The notes: generated by a model not told the origin, from the sequence alone. Numbered from the stretch's first letter, positions 1 through 7,119 are shown. The stretch is DNA of 12,888 nucleotides from Acidobacteriota bacterium (GCA_003224135.1 QHYO01000548.1:1-12888); one strand, 5' to 3'. Translations and numbers: made by a program.

Positions 1-2
1 GC

Positions 3-1118
3 TTCCAGGGCACACAGGACCGCATCTCACTCATTCTTGGCGCGGGGTTCTTGTTGTCCGGCGCAGTACTCGCTGGATCGAGCGTCCTGTTTTTCCAGCT
101 TCCCGCCGAACAGCATCTCCGCATTCAATGGGCTCCAGTAGCGCTGTGGGTCGGGCGCTTGATTCTTGCGCTTCTGCTCGTCGTCGCCTTGATCGTCGAA
201 CATTTCCTGCCGCGTTCGCGCCGGCCCAAGGCTGAAATTGCGGGAGCGCTGCTCAGCGTCGTCGCGCTAACCTATCTGGTCACCGTTGCGCTGCGTAGAT
301 TACCCGCGGAGGTTTCGCCCCATCCCGGCGCTTTCATCCCTTCCCCACAGCAATTATTCCCCGGCGTAATTTTCCTGATTGCCGTGATTTGGTATCGCCG
401 CCGCCTAAACCAAATCTTCACCGCATTTGACCGTTCCATCTACGTCGCCGCGTGGATGAATTTTGCCGCCCAGCTCGCGGCCTCGCAGTCGGAACGACTT
501 CTCGACGCGCCCTTCGTCGTCTCGCAAGGCTTCAGTGTCATGGGCTACGCGATTGCTCTTGGCGGCGCACTCCTTGATAACGCAAGGCTTTTCGAACAAG
601 TCCGCCATCTGGCAGTCAGCGATCCGCTCACGGGCTTGGCGAACTACCGCCGCCTCCTCGACGTGCTGGAAAGCGAAACGGAGCGCACCAATCGCAGCAA
701 CCGGCCTTTCTCCGTCTTGCTGCTCGATCTCGACGGCCTTAAGAAAATCAACGATACCTATGGCCACTTGGTCGGAAGCCGCGCGTTGTGCCGCGTGTCC
801 GATATCCTGCGCATTCACTGCCGTTCGATTGACACTGCGGCGCGCTATGGCGGAGACGAGTTTGCTCTCGTGTTACCCGAATCGGAGGAGACGGAAGCGG
901 AAAGCGTGGCAGGCCGCATCCGTCACGTTATGGAAATGGATCCGGAGAAGCCGCTGCTCTCTGCCAGCATTGGAATCAGCGTTTATCGAGGACATGGCGA
1001 ACGCATCGAAAAATTGCTTTCCGACGCCGATGCGCACCTTTATCAGGAAAAATCCAAACGGGGCCGCCGCACCGCAGCGGCAACTCGCCGCCGCCACCCG
1101 AAGCCGGGCACAGTGTGA
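3..1118 (+). CDS. Membrane-anchored GGDEF diguanylate cyclase (5' end outside window)
   Basis: Predicted to make cyclic di-GMP from two GTP at the inner membrane. The reading frame is open from position 3 with no stop, so the gene begins upstream; the TTG at 51 is only an internal codon. The N-terminal half is hydrophobic, with several likely membrane segments separated by short basic loops (for example around 130-200, 235-290, 355-400 and 530-580), a sensory region of MASE/7TM character that I cannot assign to a named family. The cyclase domain starts near 610 with DPLTGLANYRR. It carries the metal-binding DLDGLKKIND segment, an intact GGDEF active site at 849-863, and an RxxD inhibitory site (RSID, 822-833) exactly five residues before it, so product feedback inhibition is expected. 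It ends with a basic tail. It converges on the M16 gene with 13 bp between stops and no room for a dedicated terminator. Confidence 0.9.
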   Translation, partial: FQGTQDRISLILGAGFLLSGAVLAGSSVLFFQLPAEQHLRIQWAPVALWVGRLILALLLVVALIVEHFLPRSRRPKAEIAGALLSVVALTYLVTVALRRLPAEVSPHPGAFIPSPQQLFPGVIFLIAVIWYRRRLNQIFTAFDRSIYVAAWMNFAAQLAASQSERLLDAPFVVSQGFSVMGYAIALGGALLDNARLFEQVRHLAVSDPLTGLANYRRLLDVLESETERTNRSNRPFSVLLLDLDGLKKINDTYGHLVGSRALCRVSDILRIHCRSIDTAARYGGDEFALVLPESEETEAESVAGRIRHVMEMDPEKPLLSASIGISVYRGHGERIEKLLSDADAHLYQEKSKRGRRTAAATRRRHPKPGTV

Positions 1119-1131
1119 AGCCTTAAAGCAC

Positions 1132-2535
1132 TTACGGTCTGGCGCCCGCTGCGAAAGGCGAAAGCTGATCCGAGATTTTCGCTTTGTCCCCAATCACCAC
1201 AATCGTCATTTGATCGGGCTTGATATATTCAGCCGTTTGCTTCTGGACATCTGCGGGTGTCACGGCGTTTACTTTCTGCACGTAGGTCTTCAGGTAGTCC
1301 TCGCCCAGTCCCTGAAAATCCGCGTACCGTAATTGCCCAATCAGTGCGCTTCGCGATGAATTCTGGATCACGAACAATCCAGACATGTAGCTTTGGATTC
1401 CCTTTAACTCGGCATCTGAAGGCTGCTCTTTCGCAAGCCGGTCGATTTCCCCGAAGATTTCTTTCAGCGACGGACCGGTGTATTGCGTTGTGACGTCCGC
1501 CGATTCAGCCCAATACGCATCGTGATAGCGGCGGGAAACTTCGCTTCTCGGCGAATAGGTGTAACCTTTCTGCTCGCGAATATTCGACGTGATGCGTGAG
1601 CCGAATGACCCGCCGAGCAGCGCGTTTGTGACCGCCAAAGGGATGGCGTCAGGACTGGTCGGATCGGGCACCGGCAATCCTACCAACAGTGTCGACTGTG
1701 CCGCGCCCGGGCGGTCTGTTACGTCGAGAACGCGTTGTGGCCTGACCTTCGGCCGATTGATCGCCGGCGCGGCACCCTTTGCCCATCCATTGAAGCTTGC
1801 GGAGATTGCTTTCTTCATTTCGGCGGCATCAAATCTGCCCGCAACATAGAAATGCGCTCGAGCAGCGCCAAAGTTTCCGTCGTAATACTTCTTGATGTCG
1901 CCAACAGTGGTCTTGTTGATGCTTTCCGGAGTCGAGAAAACTGTTCCGTAAGGGTGATCTCCGTATAAAATTTTGCGGAAGCGTTCGAGCGCCATACTTT
2001 GTGGAACTGACTTCGAAATCGAAAGCTGCCTCAGTGCATCGTTCTTCAGCCGCGGCAGCTCCGATTCGGGGAACAGCGGATGCTGTGCGACATCGGCCAG
2101 CAGCACGGCAGCCCTTGGGCCAAACTCGCTCAGCACATCGGTGTCCACATCGGTTTCGTCGACACTAACCGTAACACTGACGGCGCCACCCATTCGCGCA
2201 GACTCTTCCGCAATCTGCTTCGAACTTCTCGTGGTTGTGCCTTCTTTCATCAAAGTGCCCGCAATATCCGCGAGTCCTGGCATGTCCGCGGGCTCATTCA
2301 AGTTTCCAGTGCGCACCACAAGACTCAATGTGACCTTTGGCAAATTTCCGTAGGGCACGAGTGTAACTTTCATTCCGTTCGCCAACACGTATGTTTCATG
2401 CGCCGGAACGGTGAAGGGTTTTGGCGGGCCGCCTGCAGGCGGCGCTTGCTTCTGCTGCCCGAAAATCGGAGCTGCGAAAAGCGCGACTGATGCGGCAAAT
2501 GCTGCCATCATTTTGATGTTCAGGCCTCGAGTCAT
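1132..2535 (-). CDS. Non-catalytic M16 family peptidase subunit, secreted
   Basis: Product is 467 residues, normal for M16B. An N-terminal hydrophobic stretch (MTRGLNIKMMAAFAAS..., likely cut after IFG before QQ) indicates Sec export. The zinc motif HxxEH is absent: at residues 90-94 the GLAHxxEH position reads D-I-A-G-T, so three metal-binding residues are replaced. The C-terminal half keeps the glycine loop and R/Y substrate-binding motif (GGSFGSRITSNIREQKGYTY, arginines near 314 and 320, tyrosines near 325 and 327). This division of labour is known from bacterial M16B heterodimers, where one subunit cuts and the other positions the peptide. The ATG at 2535 is chosen over upstream codons because it precedes the signal peptide and has AGGAG seven bases upstream. 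The upstream gene stops at 2546, 10 bp away, with its TAG inside the ribosome-binding site, so the two are co-transcribed and probably translationally coupled. Confidence 0.88.
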   Translation of the reverse strand: MTRGLNIKMMAAFAASVALFAAPIFGQQKQAPPAGGPPKPFTVPAHETYVLANGMKVTLVPYGNLPKVTLSLVVRTGNLNEPADMPGLADIAGTLMKEGTTTRSSKQIAEESARMGGAVSVTVSVDETDVDTDVLSEFGPRAAVLLADVAQHPLFPESELPRLKNDALRQLSISKSVPQSMALERFRKILYGDHPYGTVFSTPESINKTTVGDIKKYYDGNFGAARAHFYVAGRFDAAEMKKAISASFNGWAKGAAPAINRPKVRPQRVLDVTDRPGAAQSTLLVGLPVPDPTSPDAIPLAVTNALLGGSFGSRITSNIREQKGYTYSPRSEVSRRYHDAYWAESADVTTQYTGPSLKEIFGEIDRLAKEQPSDAELKGIQSYMSGLFVIQNSSRSALIGQLRYADFQGLGEDYLKTYVQKVNAVTPADVQKQTAEYIKPDQMTIVVIGDKAKISDQLSPFAAGARP

Positions 2536-2542
2536 TTTCGCT

Positions 2543-2547
2543 CTCCT
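2543..2547 (-). promoter_or_regulatory. Ribosome-binding site of the non-catalytic M16 gene
   Basis: AGGAG on the minus strand, seven bases before the ATG at 2535. It fixes that start and overlaps the TAG stop (2546-2548) of the preceding gene, an arrangement typical of translational coupling. Confidence 0.7.
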
Positions 2548-3241
2548 AATTCTTTGCCGGTGTCGCAGGCACTTCGGCAGGTTTGGTTTCCAACACAAGA
2601 ACCGTGCGATTTTCCGGCCGCAAATATTCCTGTGCTGTTTTCTGAATGAGTTCCGGAGTCACTTGTTCGAACTGCGAAACCAGCGTGTTGATTCGCGCGG
2701 GATTGTCGTCGAACAGCGCGAAGCTCGCCAGCAAATCGGCCAGCCCGAATCCACCCACAGCGCCCATGCTGTCGTAGAGGCCTGAACGCAATTTCACTCG
2801 CGCGCGCTCCAGGATTTCCTTGTCCACCGGCTTCGTTCTTAACGGCTCGATTGCGCCATCCCACGCCTTGACGATGGCATCCGCTTGCGTCCCAGGATCA
2901 AATCGCAAGTCCGCCATGAATAGCATCGGCCCCTTGTAATTAAACATGTTGCCCAGATAGTTGATTCCACCGTTTACGGCGGCCGTCAAACCGCGCTTTT
3001 GTACCAGCTCCTGGTATTCAAAGCTGTCGTCGCCTTCAATCAGAATCTGATCGATCAGACCCATCGCATAATATTCCGGCGTGTTGCGTTCCGGCATGTG
3101 ATACGCAATCGCAATCGCCGGGCGCTTTGCCAGGGGATCCACCCTGCTGGCCTGTTTTTCCTTTTCCTGCTTTGGCTCGTTCAGGTCCGGAACCGCAGGA
3201 AGCTGCGAGGACTTAATTCCGCCGAAATATTTTTCCACCAT
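2546..3241 (-). CDS. C-terminal fragment of the catalytic M16 peptidase
   Basis: Continuation of the catalytic subunit in a second frame, beginning at VEKYFGGIKSSQLP, through an acidic/basic linker (EPKQEKEKQASRVD) and the inactive C-terminal M16 domain (AIAYHMPERNTPEYYAMGLI, GLTAAVNGGINYLGN), to PATPAKN. An ATG is available at 3241, and another at 3301 in the same frame, but neither has a convincing ribosome-binding site, so independent translation is doubtful. The end is 10 bp before the next M16 gene. It may simply be the second half of an intact gene if the frame break is a sequence error. Confidence 0.65.
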   Translation of the reverse strand: MVEKYFGGIKSSQLPAVPDLNEPKQEKEKQASRVDPLAKRPAIAIAYHMPERNTPEYYAMGLIDQILIEGDDSFEYQELVQKRGLTAAVNGGINYLGNMFNYKGPMLFMADLRFDPGTQADAIVKAWDGAIEPLRTKPVDKEILERARVKLRSGLYDSMGAVGGFGLADLLASFALFDDNPARINTLVSQFEQVTPELIQKTAQEYLRPENRTVLVLETKPAEVPATPAKN

Positions 3242-3926
3242 CTGCAATGGCCAGCGCCGCATTATTTGGCGCGTAGTACGTTTTGAAGAACGACTGAACA
3301 TCGGTCAGCGTAGCGGCTTCGATGTCCTTCAAATCACCATAAAAATTGTGGGCGTTGTACCAGTTCGCGTTGGCGTACTGCGGCATATCGAGCCACGGAA
3401 ATCCGCCATACGGCCGGTTGATCACGTTCACCTTCACTTCGTTGCCGACCACGCCCTGCTGATTCTTCAAATTGTCTTCGGTGACCGCCAGGCCATTCAT
3501 GCGGTCCGCTTCGGCCCACAACGCGGTTTCCAGTTTGTTCGATGGCAGAATTTCAAAATAGTTGGTGAAGTCAAAACGGGTTGACCCGTTCAGAATTCCG
3601 CCGTTCTGTTGCACCAGCTTGATGAATTCCATCTTTCCGAGATTTTGTGAGCCCTGGAACATCATGTGCTCGAACAGGTGAGCGAAGCCCGTACGGTCTT
3701 TTGGTTCAACGCGGAATCCGATGCGGTAGTACACCGCGATGCAAACGGTCGGCGCCGTGTGATCCTGAGAAAGCACCACCCGCAATCCATTCGGCAGCTT
3801 GTAATACTCGACCGGAACCTTCAGCTCCGTAGCTGGCGGTGCGGCCATTGCAGCCTGCCAACCCATGGCAAAAAAGGCTGCCACTACCGCGATCCATCGG
3901 GCGGTGCTTCTAAAGCGCAATAACAT
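3213..3926 (-). CDS. N-terminal fragment of the catalytic M16 peptidase (signal peptide and HxxEH domain)
   Basis: Intact open frame of 237 residues as it stands. The ATG at 3926 follows a strong GGAGGAG and opens a signal peptide (basic MLLRFRSTARW, a hydrophobic core, AMA cleavage site before APPATE). The zinc centre is complete: HLFEH inside TGFAHLFEHMMFQGS, and 75 residues after the second histidine the glutamate of GNEVKVN, matching the HxxEH-x(74-76)-E spacing of the family. The last 7 or so residues after ALAIADG (GKIFRRN) are out-of-frame sequence. Alone, this half lacks the C-terminal clamshell domain and would not be expected to fold into an active peptidase. Confidence 0.75.
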   Translation of the reverse strand: MLLRFRSTARWIAVVAAFFAMGWQAAMAAPPATELKVPVEYYKLPNGLRVVLSQDHTAPTVCIAVYYRIGFRVEPKDRTGFAHLFEHMMFQGSQNLGKMEFIKLVQQNGGILNGSTRFDFTNYFEILPSNKLETALWAEADRMNGLAVTEDNLKNQQGVVGNEVKVNVINRPYGGFPWLDMPQYANANWYNAHNFYGDLKDIEAATLTDVQSFFKTYYAPNNAALAIADGGKIFRRN

Positions 3927-3928
3927 AA

Positions 3929-3935
3929 CTCCTCC
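3929..3935 (-). promoter_or_regulatory. Ribosome-binding site of the catalytic M16 gene
   Basis: GGAGGAG on the minus strand, two to four bases before the ATG at 3926 depending on which AGGAG/GGAGG core pairs. It supports that ATG, and not the codon 60 bases further upstream, as the start. Confidence 0.65.
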
Positions 3936-4035
3936 GTGAGAACTTGTTCGAGAACGGCACGCAGAAAGGAAACTTCGGGCACCCACACCTTGTCACTGTC
4001 TAAAGACGCACGCCAGCGAAATTAGTTTCGTCAGT

Positions 4036-4053
4036 CCGATCTTCGGCGATCGG
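4036..4053 (-). terminator. Short hairpin after the flavin oxidase gene, possible weak terminator
   Basis: CCGATC and GATCGG form a perfect 6-bp stem around a 6-base loop, 14 bp beyond the stop of the flavin oxidase gene. No run of U follows on the minus strand, so it is not a canonical intrinsic terminator. It could stabilise a 3' end. Confidence 0.3.
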
Positions 4054-4066
4054 CATGGTGCGGGTC

Positions 4067-5224
4067 TCAATATACGCTCCGACGCTGGAGCTTTTCTTTG
4101 TTCGCCAGCAGGAAGCGCGGCTCGGGCTTCGCTTCGTCCAAGATTTGACCCGCGAGGTATTCTCCCACCGCCGGACCGTGCTTGAATCCATGTCCGGAGC
4201 CGCCTCCCGCGAGCCACACGTTGCTCAGCGTGGGGTGCCTGTCGATCAAGAAGTCGCCGTTCCAGGTGTTTTCGTATTGGCAGACTCGCGTCTCAACAAT
4301 TGGTGCGTGCGCAAGGCCAGGGAATCGGTAGGCGACGAGCCGCCGGATCTCTTCCGCCTCAGTCGTGGTCACCACGCGCGATTGCGTGTCCGGATCGATC
4401 CGCTCTCCGTGCTGATCCCGCGCAATTTTCAGCCCGCGGCTTTCCAGGTCCGGCATTCCGTAGCATTCGTCGTTCTTGATGAGCCATGTCGGCAAAGCTG
4501 GCGAAGAAAACCGGTCGTCTCCGGCCGGGACGCCGAAATAAAAAACCGTCTGACGCGTCGGGAAAATCCTGTCTCCCAGAAATTCTGGGAAAAGTTTCGC
4601 CAGCCACGCTCCACAGGCAAACACAAATTCTTTTGCAGAGAATTGTTCTCCGGCACCGCTCGTGACATATTCAAATGTTCCACTTCCATGCGGCTCCGCG
4701 ATCGCCGCCAATTTGAATTCGACTCCGAGCCGGACCGATTCCGCAACTGTTGCCGCAACCGCGCGCCGCGCCATCAGCACACCGCTCTGCGACTCGTAAA
4801 TTCCACTGGCAATTCCATCCAAGTTAATTTGCGGGTAGCGAAGCCCAAGTGCAGCGCGATCGAACTGTTCGAATTCAACTTGATTCCGCCTAAGAGCATC
4901 GACAGTCGCTTGCAACTGCGCGTTTCCGCTTTCCGCGAGCCACAGCACGCCCGTCTTTTGAAACAATTCTTGCTTAGCCGTGGCCGCAAACAATTCCTTC
5001 CACTGAACCAGTGAACGCCGCGACCACTGCGTATAAATTTCATCCGCGCCATATCCCATGCGAATGATGCGCGATTCGTCGCCCGAACTCGACCGCGAAT
5101 GTCCCGGCCCATACGCATCAAGCAGCAGCACTCGCTGCCCGCGCTTCGCAAGGTGCAGCGCGATCCACGCGCCAAACACTCCCGCTCCGACCACCGCCAC
5201 GTCGTACGTTTTCGTCGCCGTCAT
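4067..5224 (-). CDS. FAD-dependent amine oxidase of the monomeric sarcosine oxidase / N-methyltryptophan oxidase family
   Basis: Cytosolic 385-residue flavoenzyme of the DAO fold, expected to oxidise a small secondary amine with O2, giving H2O2 and an imine or aldehyde. The N-terminal Rossmann motif VVGAGVFG (residues 12-18) is followed by the family signature SSSGDESRIIRMGYG (45-59). Cys315 in VCQYENTWNGDF sits where monomeric sarcosine oxidase attaches FAD covalently, and Lys266 in GLKIARD matches the oxygen-activating lysine; the histidine four residues after that lysine in the Bacillus enzyme appears as Asp270 here. The C-terminal GGGSGHGFKHGPAVGEYL (340-357) is the usual flavin/substrate loop. 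Length equals the family norm. The substrate cannot be read from sequence: sarcosine, N-methyltryptophan or pipecolate-type amines are all possible. The gap to surE (174 bp) and the hairpin in it argue against a tight operon. Confidence 0.88.
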   Translation of the reverse strand: MTATKTYDVAVVGAGVFGAWIALHLAKRGQRVLLLDAYGPGHSRSSSGDESRIIRMGYGADEIYTQWSRRSLVQWKELFAATAKQELFQKTGVLWLAESGNAQLQATVDALRRNQVEFEQFDRAALGLRYPQINLDGIASGIYESQSGVLMARRAVAATVAESVRLGVEFKLAAIAEPHGSGTFEYVTSGAGEQFSAKEFVFACGAWLAKLFPEFLGDRIFPTRQTVFYFGVPAGDDRFSSPALPTWLIKNDECYGMPDLESRGLKIARDQHGERIDPDTQSRVVTTTEAEEIRRLVAYRFPGLAHAPIVETRVCQYENTWNGDFLIDRHPTLSNVWLAGGGSGHGFKHGPAVGEYLAGQILDEAKPEPRFLLANKEKLQRRSVY

Positions 5225-5290
5225 CGCCCGCTCATCCTATCGCAAGCCGCACCAATCACGCACCGGGGCGCAAGCAAGTTCAGGATTTTC

Positions 5291-5315
5291 GTAGCGGCGA
5301 CCTTCAGGCCGCCAT
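5291..5315. repeat. Palindromic intergenic repeat, copy 1 (GTAGCGGCGACCT...AGGCCGCC)
   Basis: In the surE to flavin-oxidase gap, GGCGACCT and AGGCCGCC face each other around a very short loop. Read on the minus strand the single mismatch becomes a G-U pair, giving a nearly perfect hairpin followed by CGCTAC. The same GCCTG(A/T)AGG...CCGCTAC layout recurs at 7121-7142, so I take both as diverged members of one dispersed element. There is no U-run, so it is more like a REP-type element than a terminator. Confidence 0.5.
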
Positions 5316-5398
5316 CTCGGGTTGCGTAGGAGTCTCTTCGTGAACCTGCTGGAACCGAAAATGCCGTTTTTCTGCTGCGATTCTATCCCCGGCAATGC

Positions 5399-6163
5399 CT
5401 AAGACTTCCGACTAAACTGGCCCAGCTGGCTGGCCCAATGGGAAAGACTCGTCAGCGATTCTGTATCCGTTGGATCAAGATGCAGCGGTGTCACGCTCAC
5501 CTCGCCCGCAAATACCGCCGCATAATCCGTGTCCGGCTCGATGTCCCTGTCGACTTTTTGTTCGAAAATCCAATAGTAGCTGCGGCCCTTCGGATCTTTG
5601 CCTTCCGTCAACTGATTCCGCGTGATCTTTCTCGATTGCCGCGTGAAGCGCACTTCGCCGCTCCACGGCTCTGGCACGTTCATGTTCAGCAAAACCTGGT
5701 CAGGCAGTCCCTCTTTCAGAATCAATTCTGCCGCTGAACGCGCAATTCGTGCGGCGTTCGCAAAGTTCTGTTCGCTCTTCCGCGCACACAGAGAAATCGC
5801 CACCGCCGGAATGTGATGCAGCGCCGCCTCACGCGCCGCTCCCACCGTTCCAGAGTAGTAGACGTTCTCTCCCATATTCGCGCCGTGATTGATTCCGGAA
5901 ATCACCAGGTCCGGCCGCTCCGGAAGCAAACGGTGCAGCGCCACAATCACGGCATCCGCGGGAGTGCCCTCCACCGCCCAGTGCCGCGGACTTTTCGGAT
6001 GCACCACGATCGGTCGCCGGAGCGTCAGTGACTGCGCCGTCCCGCTCTGCTCCGCGAAAGGCGCTACAACGCTGACCGTAGCGAAATCCTCCAGCGCCTC
6101 CGCCAGCGCGCGCAACCCTTCTGCGCCGTATCCATCATCATTCGTGAGAAGAATATGTGCCAT
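5399..6163 (-). CDS. surE: SurE 5'/3'-nucleotidase (survival protein)
   Basis: Hydrolyses nucleoside 5'- and 3'-monophosphates (and short polyphosphate in studied members) with a divalent metal, in the cytoplasm, linked to stationary-phase survival. The product is 254 residues, the family norm. All signature residues are in place: the N-terminal LLTNDDG with Asp9-Asp10, Ser40 in APFAEQSG, and Asn92 in VISGINHGANMG, followed by YYSGTVGAAREA. The start at 6163 (MAHILLTNDDGYG) is set by the family N-terminus; the frame runs on upstream to 6424, but that part is overlap with the preceding gene. No strong ribosome-binding site is visible, and the start lies 26 bp inside the preceding small gene, so expression probably depends on translational coupling. 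Confidence 0.95.
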   Translation of the reverse strand: MAHILLTNDDGYGAEGLRALAEALEDFATVSVVAPFAEQSGTAQSLTLRRPIVVHPKSPRHWAVEGTPADAVIVALHRLLPERPDLVISGINHGANMGENVYYSGTVGAAREAALHHIPAVAISLCARKSEQNFANAARIARSAAELILKEGLPDQVLLNMNVPEPWSGEVRFTRQSRKITRNQLTEGKDPKGRSYYWIFEQKVDRDIEPDTDYAAVFAGEVSVTPLHLDPTDTESLTSLSHWASQLGQFSRKS

Positions 6164-6509
6164 CGGCCCGGGCGTAGTCCTCGTGGTCCGGAAGCATGGC
6201 TTCGCGCACCAACTCTTCCCAATTGGTGAAAAGCTTGGTTCTTGGCAACCACGTATCGAGTTCCTTGCCTCTGTTCCACGGCAGATGGACCACGGCCAGC
6301 GGTTTGTCGTGGAGAGCAATTTCGAATAGCACGTCGTCGCAATCCTTGCGGTGGGCAAAGGCTGTAGCACGGGTGCCGTAAAGGGAATGACCGAGCGACA
6401 CTTCTGTCTGAAGCTCAACGGCAAGACCTGTCGCGCGGCTCCGCTCTAGCCCGGAATCTTTGAAGGGCACCCAAGGCTCGAGTAATTGGAGATCTGTCGG
6501 AATAGGCAA
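6138..6509 (-). CDS. Small hypothetical protein between tRNA-Pro and surE
   Basis: About 123 residues, family not recognised. The frame continues upstream to an ATG at 6569, but that lies inside the tRNA gene (it reads REVPGSNPGAPT, a usual translation of a tRNA T-arm), so it cannot be the real start. There is no other ATG before the C-terminal third. A TTG at 6509 has AAGG eight bases upstream and is my best guess. The protein is soluble, with no signal peptide or membrane segment. Its C-terminal half looks like a compact fold rich in Trp, His and acidic residues (FEIALHDKPLAVVHLPWNR, LFTNWEELVREAMLPDHEDY). It overlaps surE by 26 bp, which suggests coupling. The composition is protein-like and the frame is in the operon direction, but function is unknown. 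Confidence 0.6.
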   Translation of the reverse strand: MPIPTDLQLLEPWVPFKDSGLERSRATGLAVELQTEVSLGHSLYGTRATAFAHRKDCDDVLFEIALHDKPLAVVHLPWNRGKELDTWLPRTKLFTNWEELVREAMLPDHEDYARADGTYSSHE

Positions 6510-6529
6510 CGGCAGTACCTTAGGAAAAC

Positions 6530-6606
6530 TGGTCGGGGCGCCCGGATTTGAACCGGGGACCTCACGCACCCCAAGCGTGCGCGCTACCAGACTGCGCTAC
6601 GCCCCG
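6530..6606 (-). tRNA. tRNA-Pro (anticodon GGG)
   Basis: On the minus strand CGGGGCG (6606 to 6600) pairs with CGCCCCG (6540 to 6534) as the 7-bp acceptor stem. The anticodon arm is CACGC-TTGGGGT-GCGTG, giving anticodon GGG. The T arm carries GGTTCAAATCC. The discriminator A and a genomically encoded CCA end at 6530, total 77 nt. It begins 18 bp after the MerR gene stop on the same strand and is probably processed from a shared transcript. Confidence 0.96.
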
Positions 6607-6624
6607 ACGTACTTTGTAAGGCTA

Positions 6625-7026
6625 TCACCGGCGTTCGAGAAGGGTCAAGAAAGCGCGCAGCGAATCGCGCATATCGAGCAGCATTTTGCGGTTTAAAAGC
6701 TGCGTTGCCCCGTAGCCAGGCGAAATCGGGGCGCCCGTTTCCGATTCGCCCGAACCTCCGCCTTCGCGCAAGTGCCTGCGGGCACCCGCGATCGTGAATC
6801 CTTCGTCGTAAAGCAGGCGTTTGATTTTCCGAATTAGCTCAACATCTTCCTGCCGGTAAGAGCGTCGCCCATTCGGGCCTTTCTCCGGCTCCAGCATCGG
6901 GAATTCGGTTTCCCAATAGCGCAGCACAAACGCTTTCACTCCCGTCATTCGGCTGACCTCGCCGATGCGGTAGAGTCCGCTTTCCAGATCGAGTGAAGTT
7001 TGCGTACCAGCGCCGTTATTAGCCAT
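6625..7026 (-). CDS. MerR family transcriptional regulator
   Basis: Small DNA-binding regulator of 133 residues. The N-terminal winged helix-turn-helix is complete: LYRIGEVSRMTGVKAFVLRYWE, then the wing FPMLEPEKGPNGRRSYRQEDVELI and the second helical pair IKRLLYDEGFTIAGARRHL. A Gly/Ser-rich linker (REGGGSGESE) follows, then a short helix (LLNRKMLLDMRDSLRAFLTLLE) that should form the dimerisation coiled coil. There is no cysteine-bearing metal loop or effector domain, so the signal is unknown. The ATG at 7026 is preferred over 7068 because family members have a short leader before the HTH. MerR proteins of this short type are often found next to tRNA-Pro and surE in deltaproteobacteria and acidobacteria (from memory of gene orders, not checked here). 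Confidence 0.88.
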   Translation of the reverse strand: MANNGAGTQTSLDLESGLYRIGEVSRMTGVKAFVLRYWETEFPMLEPEKGPNGRRSYRQEDVELIRKIKRLLYDEGFTIAGARRHLREGGGSGESETGAPISPGYGATQLLNRKMLLDMRDSLRAFLTLLERR

Positions 7027-7119
7027 GGTTGAGCGCGCCTCAGCAAAAAGTGAGGTCGATTCTAACAAGTTGTGAGCAAGAACAGTAGATCCTCTCCGCG
7101 GCCCGTTGCTCTTCGCACT

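Larger units (their letters stand above)
2546..3926 (-). pseudogene. Catalytic M16 zinc peptidase gene, broken by frame change and internal loss
   Basis: Read as one gene this would encode an exported zinc metallopeptidase of the PqqL/insulinase (M16B) type, the cutting partner of the next gene. It is carried in two frames. The first half (3926 to about 3245) reaches the strand NNAALAIA and then runs into a stop at 3213. The second half resumes in another frame as QMVEKYFGGIK. Families of this type have roughly 9-10 more residues between these blocks (IAGDxDxxExxx...); the sister gene has GRFDAAEMKK at the same place. The present spacing implies about 29 or 32 missing bases, not a multiple of three. 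Both halves are otherwise well conserved with no other stops, so the lesion is either recent or an assembly/consensus error. A simple ribosomal slip would not restore the missing helix start. Confidence 0.8.

Noticed and set aside
463..1332. Plus-strand open frame of 289 residues in another frame over the GGDEF gene
   Set aside because: Overlaps the diguanylate cyclase domain and the end of the M16 gene; Arg/Ser/Ala/Trp-rich low-quality translation.
3225..3245. Programmed ribosomal frameshift at the A-run in the M16 gene
   Set aside because: A +1 slip there would join the frames but the product would still lack about 9-10 conserved residues, so a deletion or sequence error explains it better.
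4055..5014. Long plus-strand open frame of 319 residues
   Set aside because: It lies opposite the well-supported flavin oxidase, is Arg/Phe/Cys-rich without any domain, and has no ribosome-binding site.
6510..6569. N-terminal extension of the small ORF to the ATG at 6569
   Set aside because: It translates the T arm and acceptor stem of tRNA-Pro (REVPGSNPGAPT), a known artefact of reading through a tRNA gene.
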